Source: Aurelia coerulea (lineage: Eukaryota > Cnidaria > Scyphozoa > Semaeostomeae > Ulmaridae). From it: a stretch of 64,000 bases of DNA. The stretch covers positions 35,658,663 through 35,722,662 of the forward strand of contig CM076943.1 in the NCBI GenBank assembly GCA_039566865.1, in the 5' to 3' direction. Below, in pieces: positions 23,669 through 34,197 of the stretch (the first letter of the stretch is position 1; every line of letters starts with the position of its first letter). Both the position numbers and the translations under genes were made by a program. The notes under the pieces were generated by a model. The model did no database searches, was not told the DNA's origin, and was given only the letters and a program-made list of their open reading frames with translations.

Positions 23669-24879
23669 TATCGTACCTGTAGTGTTGTATAGTAATTTAG
23701 ATAGGTATAGTAGAATGTAAGATTATTGTAAAATGTTTGTATTTGAATAAAAAAAACCTGGCAACAGAAAGAGAATCTCAGGGGTTTCCTCAGGTTTCCC
23801 AAGACCAACTCTCAAGTTTCCAACACAAAGCTCCAACCAAAAATGTTCCAAAACAAAGTTCAACATCCCAACGGGATCAAGCCAATTCAAATGAAATACA
23901 ATCGAGGTATACACATAATGTAGCAGATGGTGAGTGGAAGTACAAAGTACAAAGTCTAAAGTTCAGCGAGAAGGCTCTTGGGGAAAAATTTGAATGGAAG
24001 GGAGTTTCCTTTTTCCAAACCTCTAGATACTGCAAAAGAAAACCTGGCAATAGAAAGAGAATCTCAGGGGTTTCCGCAGAAAATGAGCAGCAGGAGCACG
24101 AGAAATCCAGCGTTTTCAATTTTGGGTGACTCTATGATTAAAAAGATTAGGAAACAAGATATCAATGCTGAGGTTTCACATGCCAAAACATCAATCAAAA
24201 CTTTCCCTGGTGGCACGATCGACCAAATGAGATCTTATATCAAGCCAGCAATAGACGACAAGCCAGATGGAATAATAATCTTATGCGGAACAAACAACTT
24301 GAGATCTTAGTCCCCGGAAGAAACAGAAAACAAGCTGATTTAACTGGCTACTGAAACGAAGAAACAATTGAGAGACGTCGCAGTTTCTAGTATCATAAGA
24401 AGGACATATTCATATGAACTTGAGATGAAACGAAGAAAGGTAAATGAATTAGTTAAAGTAGGTCTCTCTGAATGTAATATAAGTTTTATCGAGCATGATA
24501 ACATGATAACATGATAAATGGGGACTTCATCTAAACTTTCAAGGTAATAATATTTTAACCGGGAACTTTCTTAATTTTTAAAATGGTGTATGACTGATAG
24601 ATTCAGGACAGCAGACACTTTACGTAAACCACCGTACACGCACCCATTTCAACTGACCGTAGTGTAGTTCATATAGGGTTTGATGCTAGAATTAATTGTA
24701 GCCTAACTGGACATATCAATTCGACTCTGCGTTCTGAAGGCCAAATGACTATCCAATCTAGCAATGCAGGCGAACCTAGTGCAGATGATAATGATTCTAC
24801 TCCACCCATATCTGACGGTGAAAATGATGATGATAAAACCGGCTTTTTCAGCTCAGGACAAAATATCATAATAATCCCC

Positions 24880-27663
24880 TTCTTGGCTTTTTGAACATTA
24901 ACAGCCTAAGATATAAAATAGTGGATTTAAGACAAGTGGTAGAGCGTTGCTTACCAGACGTTTTGGTGATCGAGGAGACAAAATTGAACAAAAAATTCAA
25001 AACAAAGTTATTTTTAATGAATAACTATCAATATCCAATGCGTCGCGATAGGAATGAGTTTGGAGGGGGCCTTATGCAATACGTGAGAAAAGGGGTGGTA
25101 TGTAATCGCATAACTGCATACGAAACACAGAATGTCGAATCGATATGTTCGGAACTTACCATCAGCAAAAAAAGGTGGATGATTTTTGCAGTCTACTGAC
25201 CCCTGATTTTGCAAACTTGAATAATTTTTTCAACGAATTATCAATTCCGTGAATTCTTCCCTAGAGAAGTACGAAAACATTAAAGTTTTGGGAGATTTTA
25301 ACGTGGAAACCCAAAATGAGCAACATCCAGGTCATATCAAGTTAAAAACTTTTTCAGATGTCATTGGCCTACAAAATTTGGTAAAGGAGAAGACCTGTTT
25401 CACCAAAAATCATGCGTCTTCTATTGATGTGTTTCTAACAAATCGACCTACACTATTCCAAAAAACATGTGTATTGCACAGGACTGAGTAATTATCATGG
25501 GCTCGTGGTTACTCTTTTGAAAGCTCAGATACCGCGCCTCAAGGCAAAACGTATAACGTATCGATGCTATAAAAACTTTATTGAAAATGAATTTTTGTCT
25601 GATGTCAGAAAAGCAAATTTTGCAATTGATCATCAAAGTGCAGATGATGCATATGAACACATTACCAAAACTTTTCATGCGCTAATAGACAAACATGCAA
25701 CTTTGAAAACTAAGATCCTTCGAGGGAACCCGCTCCATTTATGAATCGAGATCTAAGGAAAGGAATTTATGCTCGATCTAGACTTCAAAAGAAACTAAAA
25801 AAGCATCCTTCAAAGGAAAATAAAATCAAGTTTAAAAAGCAGCGGAATAAATGTGTCTCACTGAGGAAGAAGGCTATTAGAAACCATTTTAAGAATGCAA
25901 CAAGCAATGGGTTGGTTTCAAATCAAGATTTTTGGAACCTCGTCAAACCCTTTCTTTCCAATAAAGGGTGGCTACAAGGTAATGACATCACCTTAGTCAA
26001 AGAGGACAACATTATAACCGATGATAAAGAACTTGTTGAAGTTTTTAATGACCATTACATTAATATCGTTGAAAAATCCTCGGGGAAAAAACCCTCAAGC
26101 ATTGCTGAAAAGGTACCCTTGTTAGACGATCGATGTATCGTTCGACTGATTCTTCAAAAATACCACAACCACCCAAGTGTTCTAGCAATTATTCAAAGTC
26201 CAGAAAATTAGTTTAACACGTTTTCTTTTCATGATGTTTCAACAGAAGAAGTTTTCCGACTTCTACGAGCGATAAATGATAAGAAATCAACCGGTGAAGA
26301 TAAAATACCCCCTAAACTTGTCCATTTAGCTGCTCAAGAGCTGTCTCTCCCATTAACAGAAGCAATAAACATTAGCATTCGCAACAGTACATTTCCAGAA
26401 TGCGCAAAACAAGCTGCAGTCACCCCTCTCGATTTTCGCCCCGTAAGCATACTTAACACTTTCTCTAAAATGTACGAAAAGATCGTTAAAGATCAAATAA
26501 GTCAATTCCTCGAGAAAACGCTTTCGGTATTCATTGCAGCCTACAGGAAGGCTTACGGTACGCAGCATGTTCTAATTAGAATGCTTGAAGATTGGAAGAC
26601 CAAACTAGATAATGATTACACTGTTGGAGCAATATTGATGGATTTATCGAAAGCTTTCGACTGTATCCCGCATGATTTGCTTATAGCAAAACTCTATGCA
26701 TATGGTTTCGATGAAAATTCTCTGGTCTTTATTTATTCCTATTTAAAACGGCGCAGACAATCGGTTCGAATAAACAATGTTTACAGCAACTATCAATCTG
26801 TTTTATCAGGGGTTCCTCAAGGATCCGTCTTAGGCCCTATTCTTTTCAACTTTTATAACAATGACCTGTTTCATTTCATCAAAGAAGCATCTCTTGTCAA
26901 TTACGCAGATGATAATACTTTAACTTATTTTTCCAATAGTCTCCCACAACAAATTGACGTGTTAGAAAAGGAGGCATGCATTGCTCTCACTTGGCTCGAT
27001 CGAAATGAAATGATCGCTAACCCAGAAGAATTCCACGCACTTCTCGTTAAAAAAGATCAATCGGACACCACTGGGCATAGCATTTCTATTCAAGGGAAAA
27101 AGATTAAATCTGAAGCTTCAGTAAATTTGCTTGGTGTAAATCTCGACCATAAACTAAACTTTGACTTCCACATATCTGATCTTAGCAAAAAAGCAGCCAC
27201 CCAGCTAAATGTACCGAAACGACTGAAATCATTTCTTGGCTTTGCGGAGAAAAAGGTACTCGTCCAAAGCTTTGTCCTTTCTAACTTTAACTACTGCCCT
27301 TTAGTATGGTTTTTTTCATCCTCTAGATATATGGATAAGATCGAAAAAATACAGGAGAGAGCCCTTCGATTTCTTTGTGATGACCATAATTCTTCTTATG
27401 AAGAACTACTTGGCAAATCAGAAAAATGCACAATGCATGTAAATAGGCTTAGGTATAAATACCTCTGTATTGAGATTTTCAAAACTGTAAACCAGCTAAA
27501 TCCTGCATTCATGCAAAATATTTTCGAAACAAGAACCTCCAATCGACCTTCACGTCGTCAAAATTATTTGCAGCACTATAGGCCCAACCAAACAACGTTC
27601 GGTTCAAATAGTCTCAGGTCTTTTGGGCCGCAGATCTGGAATCGTCTGCCAGATGATATATAA
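24880..27663 (+). pseudogene. LINE ORF2: endonuclease and reverse transcriptase (broken)
   Basis: The endonuclease begins near FLNINSLRYKI (24890) with VIEETKLN and, after a frameshift, VLGDFNVE (about 25288) and SSIDVFLTNR. A stop near 25200 and frameshifts at about 25490 and 25740 follow. The linker 25741-26211 is Lys-rich. After another break, RT runs uninterrupted from 26470 to 27663 with MDLSKAFDCIPH, SGVPQGSVLGPILF and NYADDNTL, then NLLGVNLDHKL and FNYCPLVWFF. It ends FGPQIWNRLPDDI, the usual C-terminal block of this type. All RT catalytic aspartates are visible in the long frame (397 codons), but the fingers region and endonuclease are damaged. Confidence 0.8.
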
Positions 27664-27860
27664 AATCGGCAGAAAATCTGGTCCAATTAGATAGGCTAAT
27701 CAAAAGCTGGGATGGGGCCACCTGCAGATGCAATGTATGCCTTTGAGATTAATCCTGTATATGATTTATTTAAAACATTTATTAATTTGTATTAAATAAT
27801 CGAATTAGACTAGTTGCTATTGTAGCTAAAAATTTTTTCGATTTAAAATAAAAGACACAC

Positions 27861-28444
27861 ACACAATTCCAGTTCGGAAATCAAAAGGTTTCTTTGTCTG
27901 CAAAAATAGCTTCATATTGCAAATTTATCGGCAGAATTCTTTGCAATGCACATTGCAAGTGGGGGCATAGATAAATCATTCCAATCAGGACCGACTGTTA
28001 ATTATCTTGGCAACAACACACAAACATCACAGCATCACAGGCACGAGCAATAATGAGGCCTAGGCCTAGACCCACACAGGTAGACAGTTCTGCTTGCAAT
28101 TACATCCTTATTATCAGAATAAAGAAAGTTAGTGCCAGTAAAATTTTGATCATTTTCCTCCAACTTAGAATGGATTTCACGAATCTGCAAAGGGCTGCTC
28201 CAAGTCGCGCTCCAAATGTCTCCAGATTGACTAGTCCTTTTCTCCCGGCCTTCTCGAAGCGGAAGCTGACTGATTGACCGGTTCCAAACCTGGCCTCGTT
28301 TTCGTTTTACAAATTTTCTCTATGTTCAGAAATTAGTGAATCAATTTTGTTTGGTACTAAATGCGTTGGTTTATCACTTCTATTTTTGCTATTTCTATCG
28401 ACAGCAAAATGGCGAAGATGAGGATTTAAAATCCTTAGAAACAT
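27861..28444. other. Spacer without recognisable feature
   Basis: Short unique-looking sequence between the end of the CR1-like LINE and the next LINE. One 74-codon ORF (28053-28277) resembles nothing I know. No repeat seen. Confidence 0.4.
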
Positions 28445-29395
28445 AAGATTTCATTTAATTTCATTCATTTCATTTTAAATTATTTATACAGGGTAAAAAC
28501 ATTCAGTTCATACGGAAAAAGAAACTGCTTTACAATGTGCCCTGTTAAAACAGAAAAGAAAAACAAAAAGAAAAAGAAAAAATTAATTACTCAATAAACT
28601 CCAAATTCTACTTAATACATTGTCAGATAAATTCCCTAAAAAAACCTAATTTTAATTATTCCTATCCAAACGAAAAAAGGAAATTAAATTGCAACAGAAA
28701 GGAAAATCGATTGACTATGTTCTTGATGGAAGGAAGTACGTAAAGTTTGTTTTATAATCCTTCCTTTAGTTTTAATTTGAAGTTTGATAGCGAGGGAGAC
28801 AGTTTGATTTGGTGATCTAGACTATTCCAAACAGTAGCCCCTCGATATGCAAATGACTTTCGTCCATTGTTTGTTCTAAACAAAGGAAGTTTCAAGTCAG
28901 TTTCGGTGTTTCTTAGCGTCCTCATTGCCTGTTCACGCTGTCTTTGAAACATTTGGGCCATATTGTCTGGGCAAAGTTGGTTAACAGATTTGAAAACAGT
29001 AGTTACCGTTTCAAACCTGATCAGCTCTTTAACTGTTAACCAACCCAGACCTTTAATAAGGGGCAAGGAGTGTGCATCATAAGCACTATTTGTCACAATA
29101 CGGGCAGCGCGATTTTGGAGAATTTGCAATCTTTTTAAGTTTGCCTCAGTGCAACATCCCCATACCGTGCAACAGTATCGTAGATAGGGTTCGACTATAC
29201 TTTTGTACATGGTTTTTACCGTACTGAGTGGGACGTACCTCTTTGCATATCTCAGCATCCCTATCCTTCGCGAAATCTTCGCAGCAATAATGTTGATATG
29301 TTGAGATCGATTTGATCCGTGCGAGGCAATAACGACTATGTCTAGGCCTGTCAGAGCGAAATTCCCAGTGCATGCAAGCAATTGTCAATAATTGA
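28445..29395 (-). mobile_element. 5'-truncated LINE, 3' end at low coordinate
   Basis: The minus-strand fragment has an RT C-terminal frame at 28752-29381, a 3' UTR with TTATACAGGGTAA (as in the fragment at 2862) and a simple-repeat tail made of ATTTC units at 28445-28475. The upstream part is missing. Confidence 0.65.
28752..29381 (-). CDS. LINE reverse transcriptase, C-terminal fragment (209 codons)
   Basis: The frame covers only the thumb and C-terminal region: AAKISRRIGMLRYAKRYVP, then EPYLRYCCTVWG, LQILQNRAARIVTNS and finally SFAYRGATVWNSL. All are standard blocks of the C-terminal half of LINE ORF2 (CR1/L2/Jockey-like). The catalytic palm is absent. The first 20 residues are probably not element sequence, so the ATG at 29381 is incidental. 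Confidence 0.75.
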   Translation of the reverse strand: MLACTGNFALTGLDIVVIASHGSNRSQHINIIAAKISRRIGMLRYAKRYVPLSTVKTMYKSIVEPYLRYCCTVWGCCTEANLKRLQILQNRAARIVTNSAYDAHSLPLIKGLGWLTVKELIRFETVTTVFKSVNQLCPDNMAQMFQRQREQAMRTLRNTETDLKLPLFRTNNGRKSFAYRGATVWNSLDHQIKLSPSLSNFKLKLKEGL

Positions 29396-29399
29396 AAAA

Positions 29400-30683
29400 A
29401 ACTTTCTATTTCTGATGTAAGAAAATAGCAGTTTCACAAGGAGATTGTTCTGATTAATCTAATGTGGGTTGCATATTCCCAGGGTGATATGCCCATCTTG
29501 TTGCTGCTCTGCAGCAAATTGAAATCGGCCTCATGTTTTTTTTTGTTAATTTACTGGTTTTGGAACTGCATATATTCCCAAATTCCTAATTTTCACCAGT
29601 TTCTGTTCTCAATAAGAATGGCAAAAAGAGTAGCGATTTATCCTAGCTATTTAGCTACCAATCAACATTTGAAGTAAATGACCTGAGCTATATGGCGCCC
29701 GACTATAAATAAGACAAAAAGAACACTACTGTTTTCTTTGATTTTGCTTCTTTCCCCACGTGTTGGATTGTCAAATACAATAGGCTATTTATAAACCTAT
29801 GAAATCTCATCTTTTAGCTCAGGCTATTCACTTCAAATCGCTGATTTCAATCAATTGCCTTATGTTGTGCAAGAATTTATCAGTTCACTTATCTTGGCCA
29901 CCTGTTTGAATTTAGTCAACTTCGAATGTTTATCACACTTCAATTATATTTTTACAATTTTGAGAGAATGTTTTATTACTATCAATAACATTATTTAGGG
30001 AATGCTGTGGATTGGGTATAATCACAACGATAGTTGTCAAAATTTTTTACGATTGTGGTCAATAACAGCTTGTTCAGGCAATGGCTTCATGTAAGAATCC
30101 TCTAAAAGTCCCGAAATCATGTGACTCCAAAAATAGTTATAGATGGTATCGTAGCAAATTTGTTGGTATATTGCCTTTCAATTACGTCAATTGCCCATGC
30201 AAATAATGGTATTTTTGCTATGCAATCTATATTAATATTTTTTCTGCAGGAAATTCTTTATTGCACATAAAACTCGAGCACCGTTGCACTGATCCTCGCG
30301 AAACTTTCCAAGTATCTTCGTCTTCCCTGTACTTGATGCAATAGAGAGATTTTGTTTTCTCAAATTCGCCCCAAAGCAGGGTAAGGGGGTAGACTAACTA
30401 CTTCAGTCCAAATTTCCGCTTCGTTAATTGAATTGGATGACGGCACTACGCTTCAAGTGGGACTGATAATCAAACTAACTGAAAATCCGGCCAAAATCAC
30501 CAAAAAAATGGCGCGAGAAATCAAATTGCAGGATCTTCAACTTGTGATTTGATTCGTCGAGAGAGGATCTTTGCTAAGCGACGTTGCAACCAATGCTTGC
30601 GACAAAATCGGCGACAAGATATTATTCTGTTTTCCGGCTTTTTCCTGCTGCTAAGCTACTAGCCCGCAAAATTTTCAATAAAC
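29400..30683. other. AT-rich spacer leading to a possible host promoter
   Basis: No repeat or ORF I can support from 29400 to about 30400. The last 250 bp are richer in GC and CpG, contain ATGGCGCG-like words, and directly precede the helicase-like first exon. They may hold its promoter; no TATA box or defined motif is evident. Confidence 0.35.
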
Positions 30684-30798
30684 ATGGCGGACAGTCTTGG
30701 CATAATTGAGAGGATTGAAGAACGACATGAAATCACACTGAATGATTTCCAGAAAGCAGTCTACCTGAAGATTCTTCATTGCGAAGATGTATTTGTAT
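30684..30798 (+). pseudogene. First exon of a RecQ-like DNA helicase, cut by a LINE
   Basis: ATG in AAACATGGCGG context opens a frame of 38 codons beginning MADSLGIIER and continuing TLNDFQKAVYLKILHCEDVF, then VCL. The Q and the run EDVFVCL match motif 0 and the lead-in to motif I (Walker A, normally PTG.GKS) of RecQ-family helicases such as RECQ5. Exactly where Walker A should start, the sequence switches to LINE and reads into a stop at about 30819. No downstream helicase exon is seen. This is too short for an ORF caller. It is either a disrupted host gene or a truncated duplicate. Confidence 0.5.
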
Positions 30799-31226
30799 GT
30801 CTGGAAAGACATTTTTTTCTATAGAAACTTTCGAGAAGAGGTATTTTCGACAGGATCTTCAAACGAAACTTACTGACCTTGATGTGCGAAGCTTGACTTA
30901 CAAATCTTTTCAGGGTGCCTTTAGACATGTCTTAGATAAGCATGCACCAATGAAAAAGGGATATATTCGTGCTAATAACAGTCCATTCATGAACCGAACT
31001 CTTCACAAGGCGTTTATTCTATGCTCAAGACCAAAGAATAGATATAATTAGAATAGAACAGGTGATAACTGGGATGCTTTCCGCAGACAGCGTAATCTTT
31101 GCGTTAAAATTTTCCGTTAAGCAAAACGAGATTTTATAACCAACTTGACATCTCAGCAGTTACAGACAACGACAAATTTTTGGAAAACAGTAACACCTTT
31201 CATTTCGGATAAGAGCTCATCAAAAT
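30799..31226 (+). mobile_element. LINE ORF2 fragment, linker between endonuclease and RT
   Basis: The frame contains HVLDKHAPMKKGYIRANN, then PFMNRTLHKAF, NWDAFRRQRN and, after stops and a shift, NFWKTVTPFISDKSS. These are the conserved blocks between endonuclease and RT in CR1/Jockey-like ORF2. Both ends are truncated: the left lies against the helicase exon, and the right fades after 31226. An open frame covers 30779-31051. Confidence 0.65.
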
Positions 31227-32079
31227 CACGAGTCCATTTAAATTTTCCAAATGTCTGACCTAGCATAAATTTTGGGACAAACTTTGAGTTAATTTTAAGT
31301 GGCCTCAGGGTTGTTATGAAATTCCACGCTCCTTGTGGCATCGTTGTGTAGTCGTATGTGATTGTGTGTAGGTTGTATTTGTAGTTTAGATATGTTGTAA
31401 ATATTATGAGCATATAAAGGAAACTTTCTGCTCAAAAAGTGTCCGGAAGATCTGGGTCGAGTTTTGACTTGTGACGTGAGGTGTTTGGGGGGATACTAGG
31501 ACATCAAGGAACAGTACGGTCGTCGAAGGGGTTTAGGGTTTCAAAGAAGTCCCATAAGAAAATATTCACACCCATATTCTTCGAAAATCTCGGCATTCAT
31601 ATTGTCATGATATATTTTGGCCATCAATTAGGGACTGTTGCACACCTAAATTCTATAAAATGACAGATTTGCACTCAATTAAGTTTCTAAAAAATTAATT
31701 CCGTATTCCATTAGTCTAAAAAACGGTTTAGCTTTGGAAAGTTTGATGTTGAAATTCGGAATAAGCACACTGGAATTGACCATTTTCAGCAATAAAAATG
31801 TTCGTGTCATATTCACTTTGATGTAAATTTTCTTTTGTTTGTAAATTCTATCTCACATTTGAGATCATGTATGCTATCCACATCAAATGAATAAAAGGGT
31901 TTGGTTCGGGACATTTTTGGGTTATTACAGCCCCAACCGGACAGCTAATGTTAGACAGACTCCAGTACAGTATTTATGGTTTCCTTTTTTAATCGTAAAA
32001 TTTGCGAAAATTTATGCAAAGTTTTACATCATTTCCTCTATTTTCCTTGACAGGCTCTCCAATGAGAAAATCATGTAAA
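31227..32079. other. Spacer without recognisable feature
   Basis: AT-rich sequence with no coding signal. At about 32036 it contains TTTTCCTTGACAGG, which recurs at about 32857. The two direct repeats of about 33 bp bracket some 820 bp containing the next LINE 3' end and a local duplication. Confidence 0.4.
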
Positions 32080-32250
32080 ATATATGTAAAATTGTATGTA
32101 GTTTAACTTTTTCTAAATAATGCCATGGGGTAGTCATAGTCTTTTGCTCCTCATGGTATCGTCCTTGTAGTAATGAAAAGAAGTTTGTAGGTAGAGTATT
32201 TTGTAACATGCATTGTACATTTTTATTTGAATATAAAGTTGAACAAACGG
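32080..32250 (+). mobile_element. LINE 3' end only (severe 5' truncation)
   Basis: The fragment consists of the conserved 3' UTR of the family seen at 23380-23752: the hairpin at 32123-32156 (one G-T wobble), then TATCGTCCTTGTAGTA and an AT-rich tail near TTTGAATATAAAG. No coding part is included. Confidence 0.7.
32123..32156 (+). other. LINE 3'-UTR hairpin, copy C
   Basis: CCATGGGG (32123-32130) pairs with CCTCATGG (32149-32156) around an 18-nt loop, with a G-T wobble at position six. Same position relative to TATCGTCCTTGTAGTA as in the other three copies. Confidence 0.7.
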
Positions 32251-32261
32251 AATTTATAATG

Positions 32262-32694
32262 AATCTATAGACCAAGAATGTTATTCTGCTCCGCAGCAAT
32301 GATATCCCTCAGTTCCCGCAACTCAAACTCTATAATGGCAAAAACTTCCACCTTGAATGTAATCAGCATGCTGTGGAATATCTTGCTATTTTCGCTATGC
32401 AACGATAAGATATCATATGATACTTTCCATTCTGCGCATGCGCTAATATCTATGGTGACTGCAGACTGCAGTGACATCATTTGACAGCCACAATTTGGTG
32501 TGCAAAAATTTATAAAAATAGGCAAATAAACAAATAAGCAAACAAACAAACAAACAAACGAACAGAATGATGTTCGAATCTATTGACCAAGGATGTTTTG
32601 CTGCTTTGCAGCAACGATATTCCTTGGTTCCCGTAACTATAATGTCAAAAACTTCCATCTTGATTGTAATAAATATTCTGCGGAATTCTTTTAA
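32262..32694. repeat. Diverged direct duplication, about 315 bp apart
   Basis: Segments 32262-32395 and 32577-32694 both start GAATCTAT(A/T)GACCAA and share CAAAAACTTCCA. They are diverged copies of one unit in the same orientation. Between them lies an (ACAAA)n-like stretch at 32520-32560. No coding signal. Confidence 0.6.
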
Positions 32695-33193
32695 AACTTA
32701 TATTCACTTAATCCAAACGAAGTTCATGCAAAAGCCCTTCACCATGACTCCAACAAAATAAGTGCGCATTTGTACTCAGCCAATGTTTTTCTGTGATAGT
32801 GTAGGAGTAGTCTTTGGCCATTCTTTTCGTGCTTTTTTGTGACCAAATACCCTCTATTTTCCTTGACAGGGTCTCTAATGAGAAAATCAAAAAGTCTTGG
32901 CTTGCGAGTTGAAGAATTAAAGCTTCCGCCAATAACCCATATGGATGCAGGTATCCTTAATTGTGTCTATCAATCATTTAATGTGCGTGATGCTAGATTT
33001 AGACCATGTCTTAGGCCGTGGTAGGAATAGATCTAGGCTTACAACATTGGACCTGCTTTTGCAACGTCTACATTAACTACTACTTCCTTTACCACTCCTG
33101 CTAGGACTCATAATCTTCTTTTGAAAGTTGGTTTTGGTATTTTAAAATACGCTTTACAAAATGATCTTAGGCTCATTTTGATTTTCGATGGGC

Positions 33194-33335
33194 GTTGGTC
33201 GGAAATGACGTCATAAAACTGGAACCTGGAAAATAATTGTTGACGGTTATAACTTGGGACAGGTAAGCCAAATTCATCAAAGTAATACACTATTTGGCTC
33301 CTCGCAAGAAAAGCTTTCGATTGATGTAAACCACT
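33194..33335. repeat. Dispersed repeat, inverted copy at 38720-38862
   Basis: The segment containing AGAAAAGCTTTCGATTGATG is the diverged reverse complement of 38720-38862, with conserved GACTTCATTT/AAATGACGTC and TGATGAATTT-like blocks. It represents one interspersed family with two members in this window. Element ends cannot be defined from two copies. Confidence 0.55.
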
Positions 33336-33610
33336 TTTTGATGATTGCAGCAGTTTGTGCTATGACGTTATCGAAGGTGGATGGCATCACAAATAGGAAA
33401 CTGAAAATACAGTTATGATATTACCAAGGACGTTTCAAATTTATAATGGTTGTATTATTTTCATATTTTATATTTCATATTTTCATTCTTTTACGGAGGT
33501 TTGCCCTTCAGCAGAATCTGTTTTTTCACAGTTAAAAATAACCTATCGCCAGAAGAAAACCATAATTTTTAAAGCCTATTTACAATTATACAATATTTAC
33601 AATTAACTCT

Positions 33611-34195
33611 TTATTGATTTTTAAAACCATTCAGGGAGGATGCCGTCTTAGACTCAGCTGGGAGGTTATTCCATAGTTTAGTTCCCTGGAAAGAAAAGCA
33701 TTTTTGCCTATTTGCTGACTTTTTCTTTGGCAACCTTAAACCAGTCTCAGTGTTCCGGAGGCTGCGGGAGGAGCTTGCTGAGTTTTTGGAAAAAGGTGAC
33801 ACTGGTGTTGTGGAGCTAAATCATTGAGCGACTTGAAGACCATCGTTTTAGACTCAACACCAATAAGTTCTCCTGTGGTCTTCCAGCCCAACTCCTCAAT
33901 AATGCCTCAAACAACTCCTCAATAAGTTGTCTGCTTGGGGGCATCAAAGCTGGAATTGTTATGATTCTAGCAGCACAATTTTCAAGCTTTTCCAACTGGT
34001 AGATGTCTGTAGAACCATCGAAAGTGGGGCTGAACAATGCCTGTGTAAAGAGTTTCAAACGCTCTTCAGGTAGAAAAGACTTAGCATGTCTTAAAAAGCC
34101 GATTGCCCTGGAGACCTTGGTAGAAACTGCCTTAATTTGCTCCTTCCAGCCCAAGAGCAATCGATTTGTACTCCAAGGTACTTTGTCCTTTGAAC
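33611..34195 (-). pseudogene. LINE RT C-terminal part (downstream half of the split LINE)
   Basis: The frame continues directly from the RT half at 36310, across the inserted element, with KYLGVQID, then STKVSRAIGFLRHAKSFLP, a local break at about 33900 and KCFSFQGTKLWNNLPAES near the C-terminus. A frameshift separates 33816-34160 from 33611-33802. The block FSFQGTKLWNNLP is shared with the remnant at 44720-44875, so both are one LINE family. Confidence 0.75.
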
Positions 34196-34197
34196 TA

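Larger units (their letters stand above)
22356..23752 (+). mobile_element. 5'-truncated LINE inserted in LINE ORF1, 11-bp target duplication
   Basis: The insert is flanked by AAAACCTGGCA at 22345-22355 and 23753-23763, the latter overlapping its A-rich tail (GAATAAAAAAAA). It contains the RT C-terminus, a zinc-finger-like C-terminal segment, and a 3' UTR with a conserved hairpin. It belongs to the same family as the LINE at 46375-53731. Confidence 0.85.
22100..24056 (+). repeat. Internal tandem duplication within LINE ORF1, split by an insertion
   Basis: The segment starting TCTCAAGTTTCCAACACAAA occurs at about 22101-22355 and again at about 23812-24056 with high similarity, each ending at AAAACCTGGCA. 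Without the inserted LINE the two copies would be adjacent, about 300 bp per unit. The duplication thus predates the insertion and lengthens ORF1. Confidence 0.65.
21295..24540 (+). pseudogene. LINE ORF1: N-terminal domain, coiled region, SGNH-like domain (broken)
   Basis: The first segment (21295-21834, 179 codons) is a charged protein containing CSKVCKAIEKMHGLNQG and an acidic tail. It then shifts frame into a Lys-rich, probably coiled segment at 21750-22025. After the inserted LINE the frame resumes and reaches AFSILGDSMIKKI (about 24113), then FPGGTIDQM and IIILCGTNNL (about 24300). The GDS and GTN blocks are those of the SGNH-hydrolase/esterase domain found in ORF1 of CR1-type LINEs. The following segment to about 24540 continues in frame after a stop at about 24308. 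At least two frameshifts, several stops and the 1.4-kb insertion make it non-functional. Confidence 0.6.
21211..27860 (+). mobile_element. Nearly full-length decayed LINE (ORF1 + ORF2), CR1-like
   Basis: This is the only LINE in the window with both ORFs. ORF1 remnants run from 21295 to about 24540 and include a GDS/GTN esterase-like domain. ORF2 follows with endonuclease (24890-25490), linker and reverse transcriptase (26210-27663). The 3' end has AATAAAAGACACACACACA at 27846-27864. Frameshifts and stops break both ORFs. A 1.4-kb second LINE sits in ORF1 at 22356-23752. The 5' end is placed just after the flanking TIR element and is approximate. The esterase-like ORF1 is known from CR1-group LINEs. 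Confidence 0.75.
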
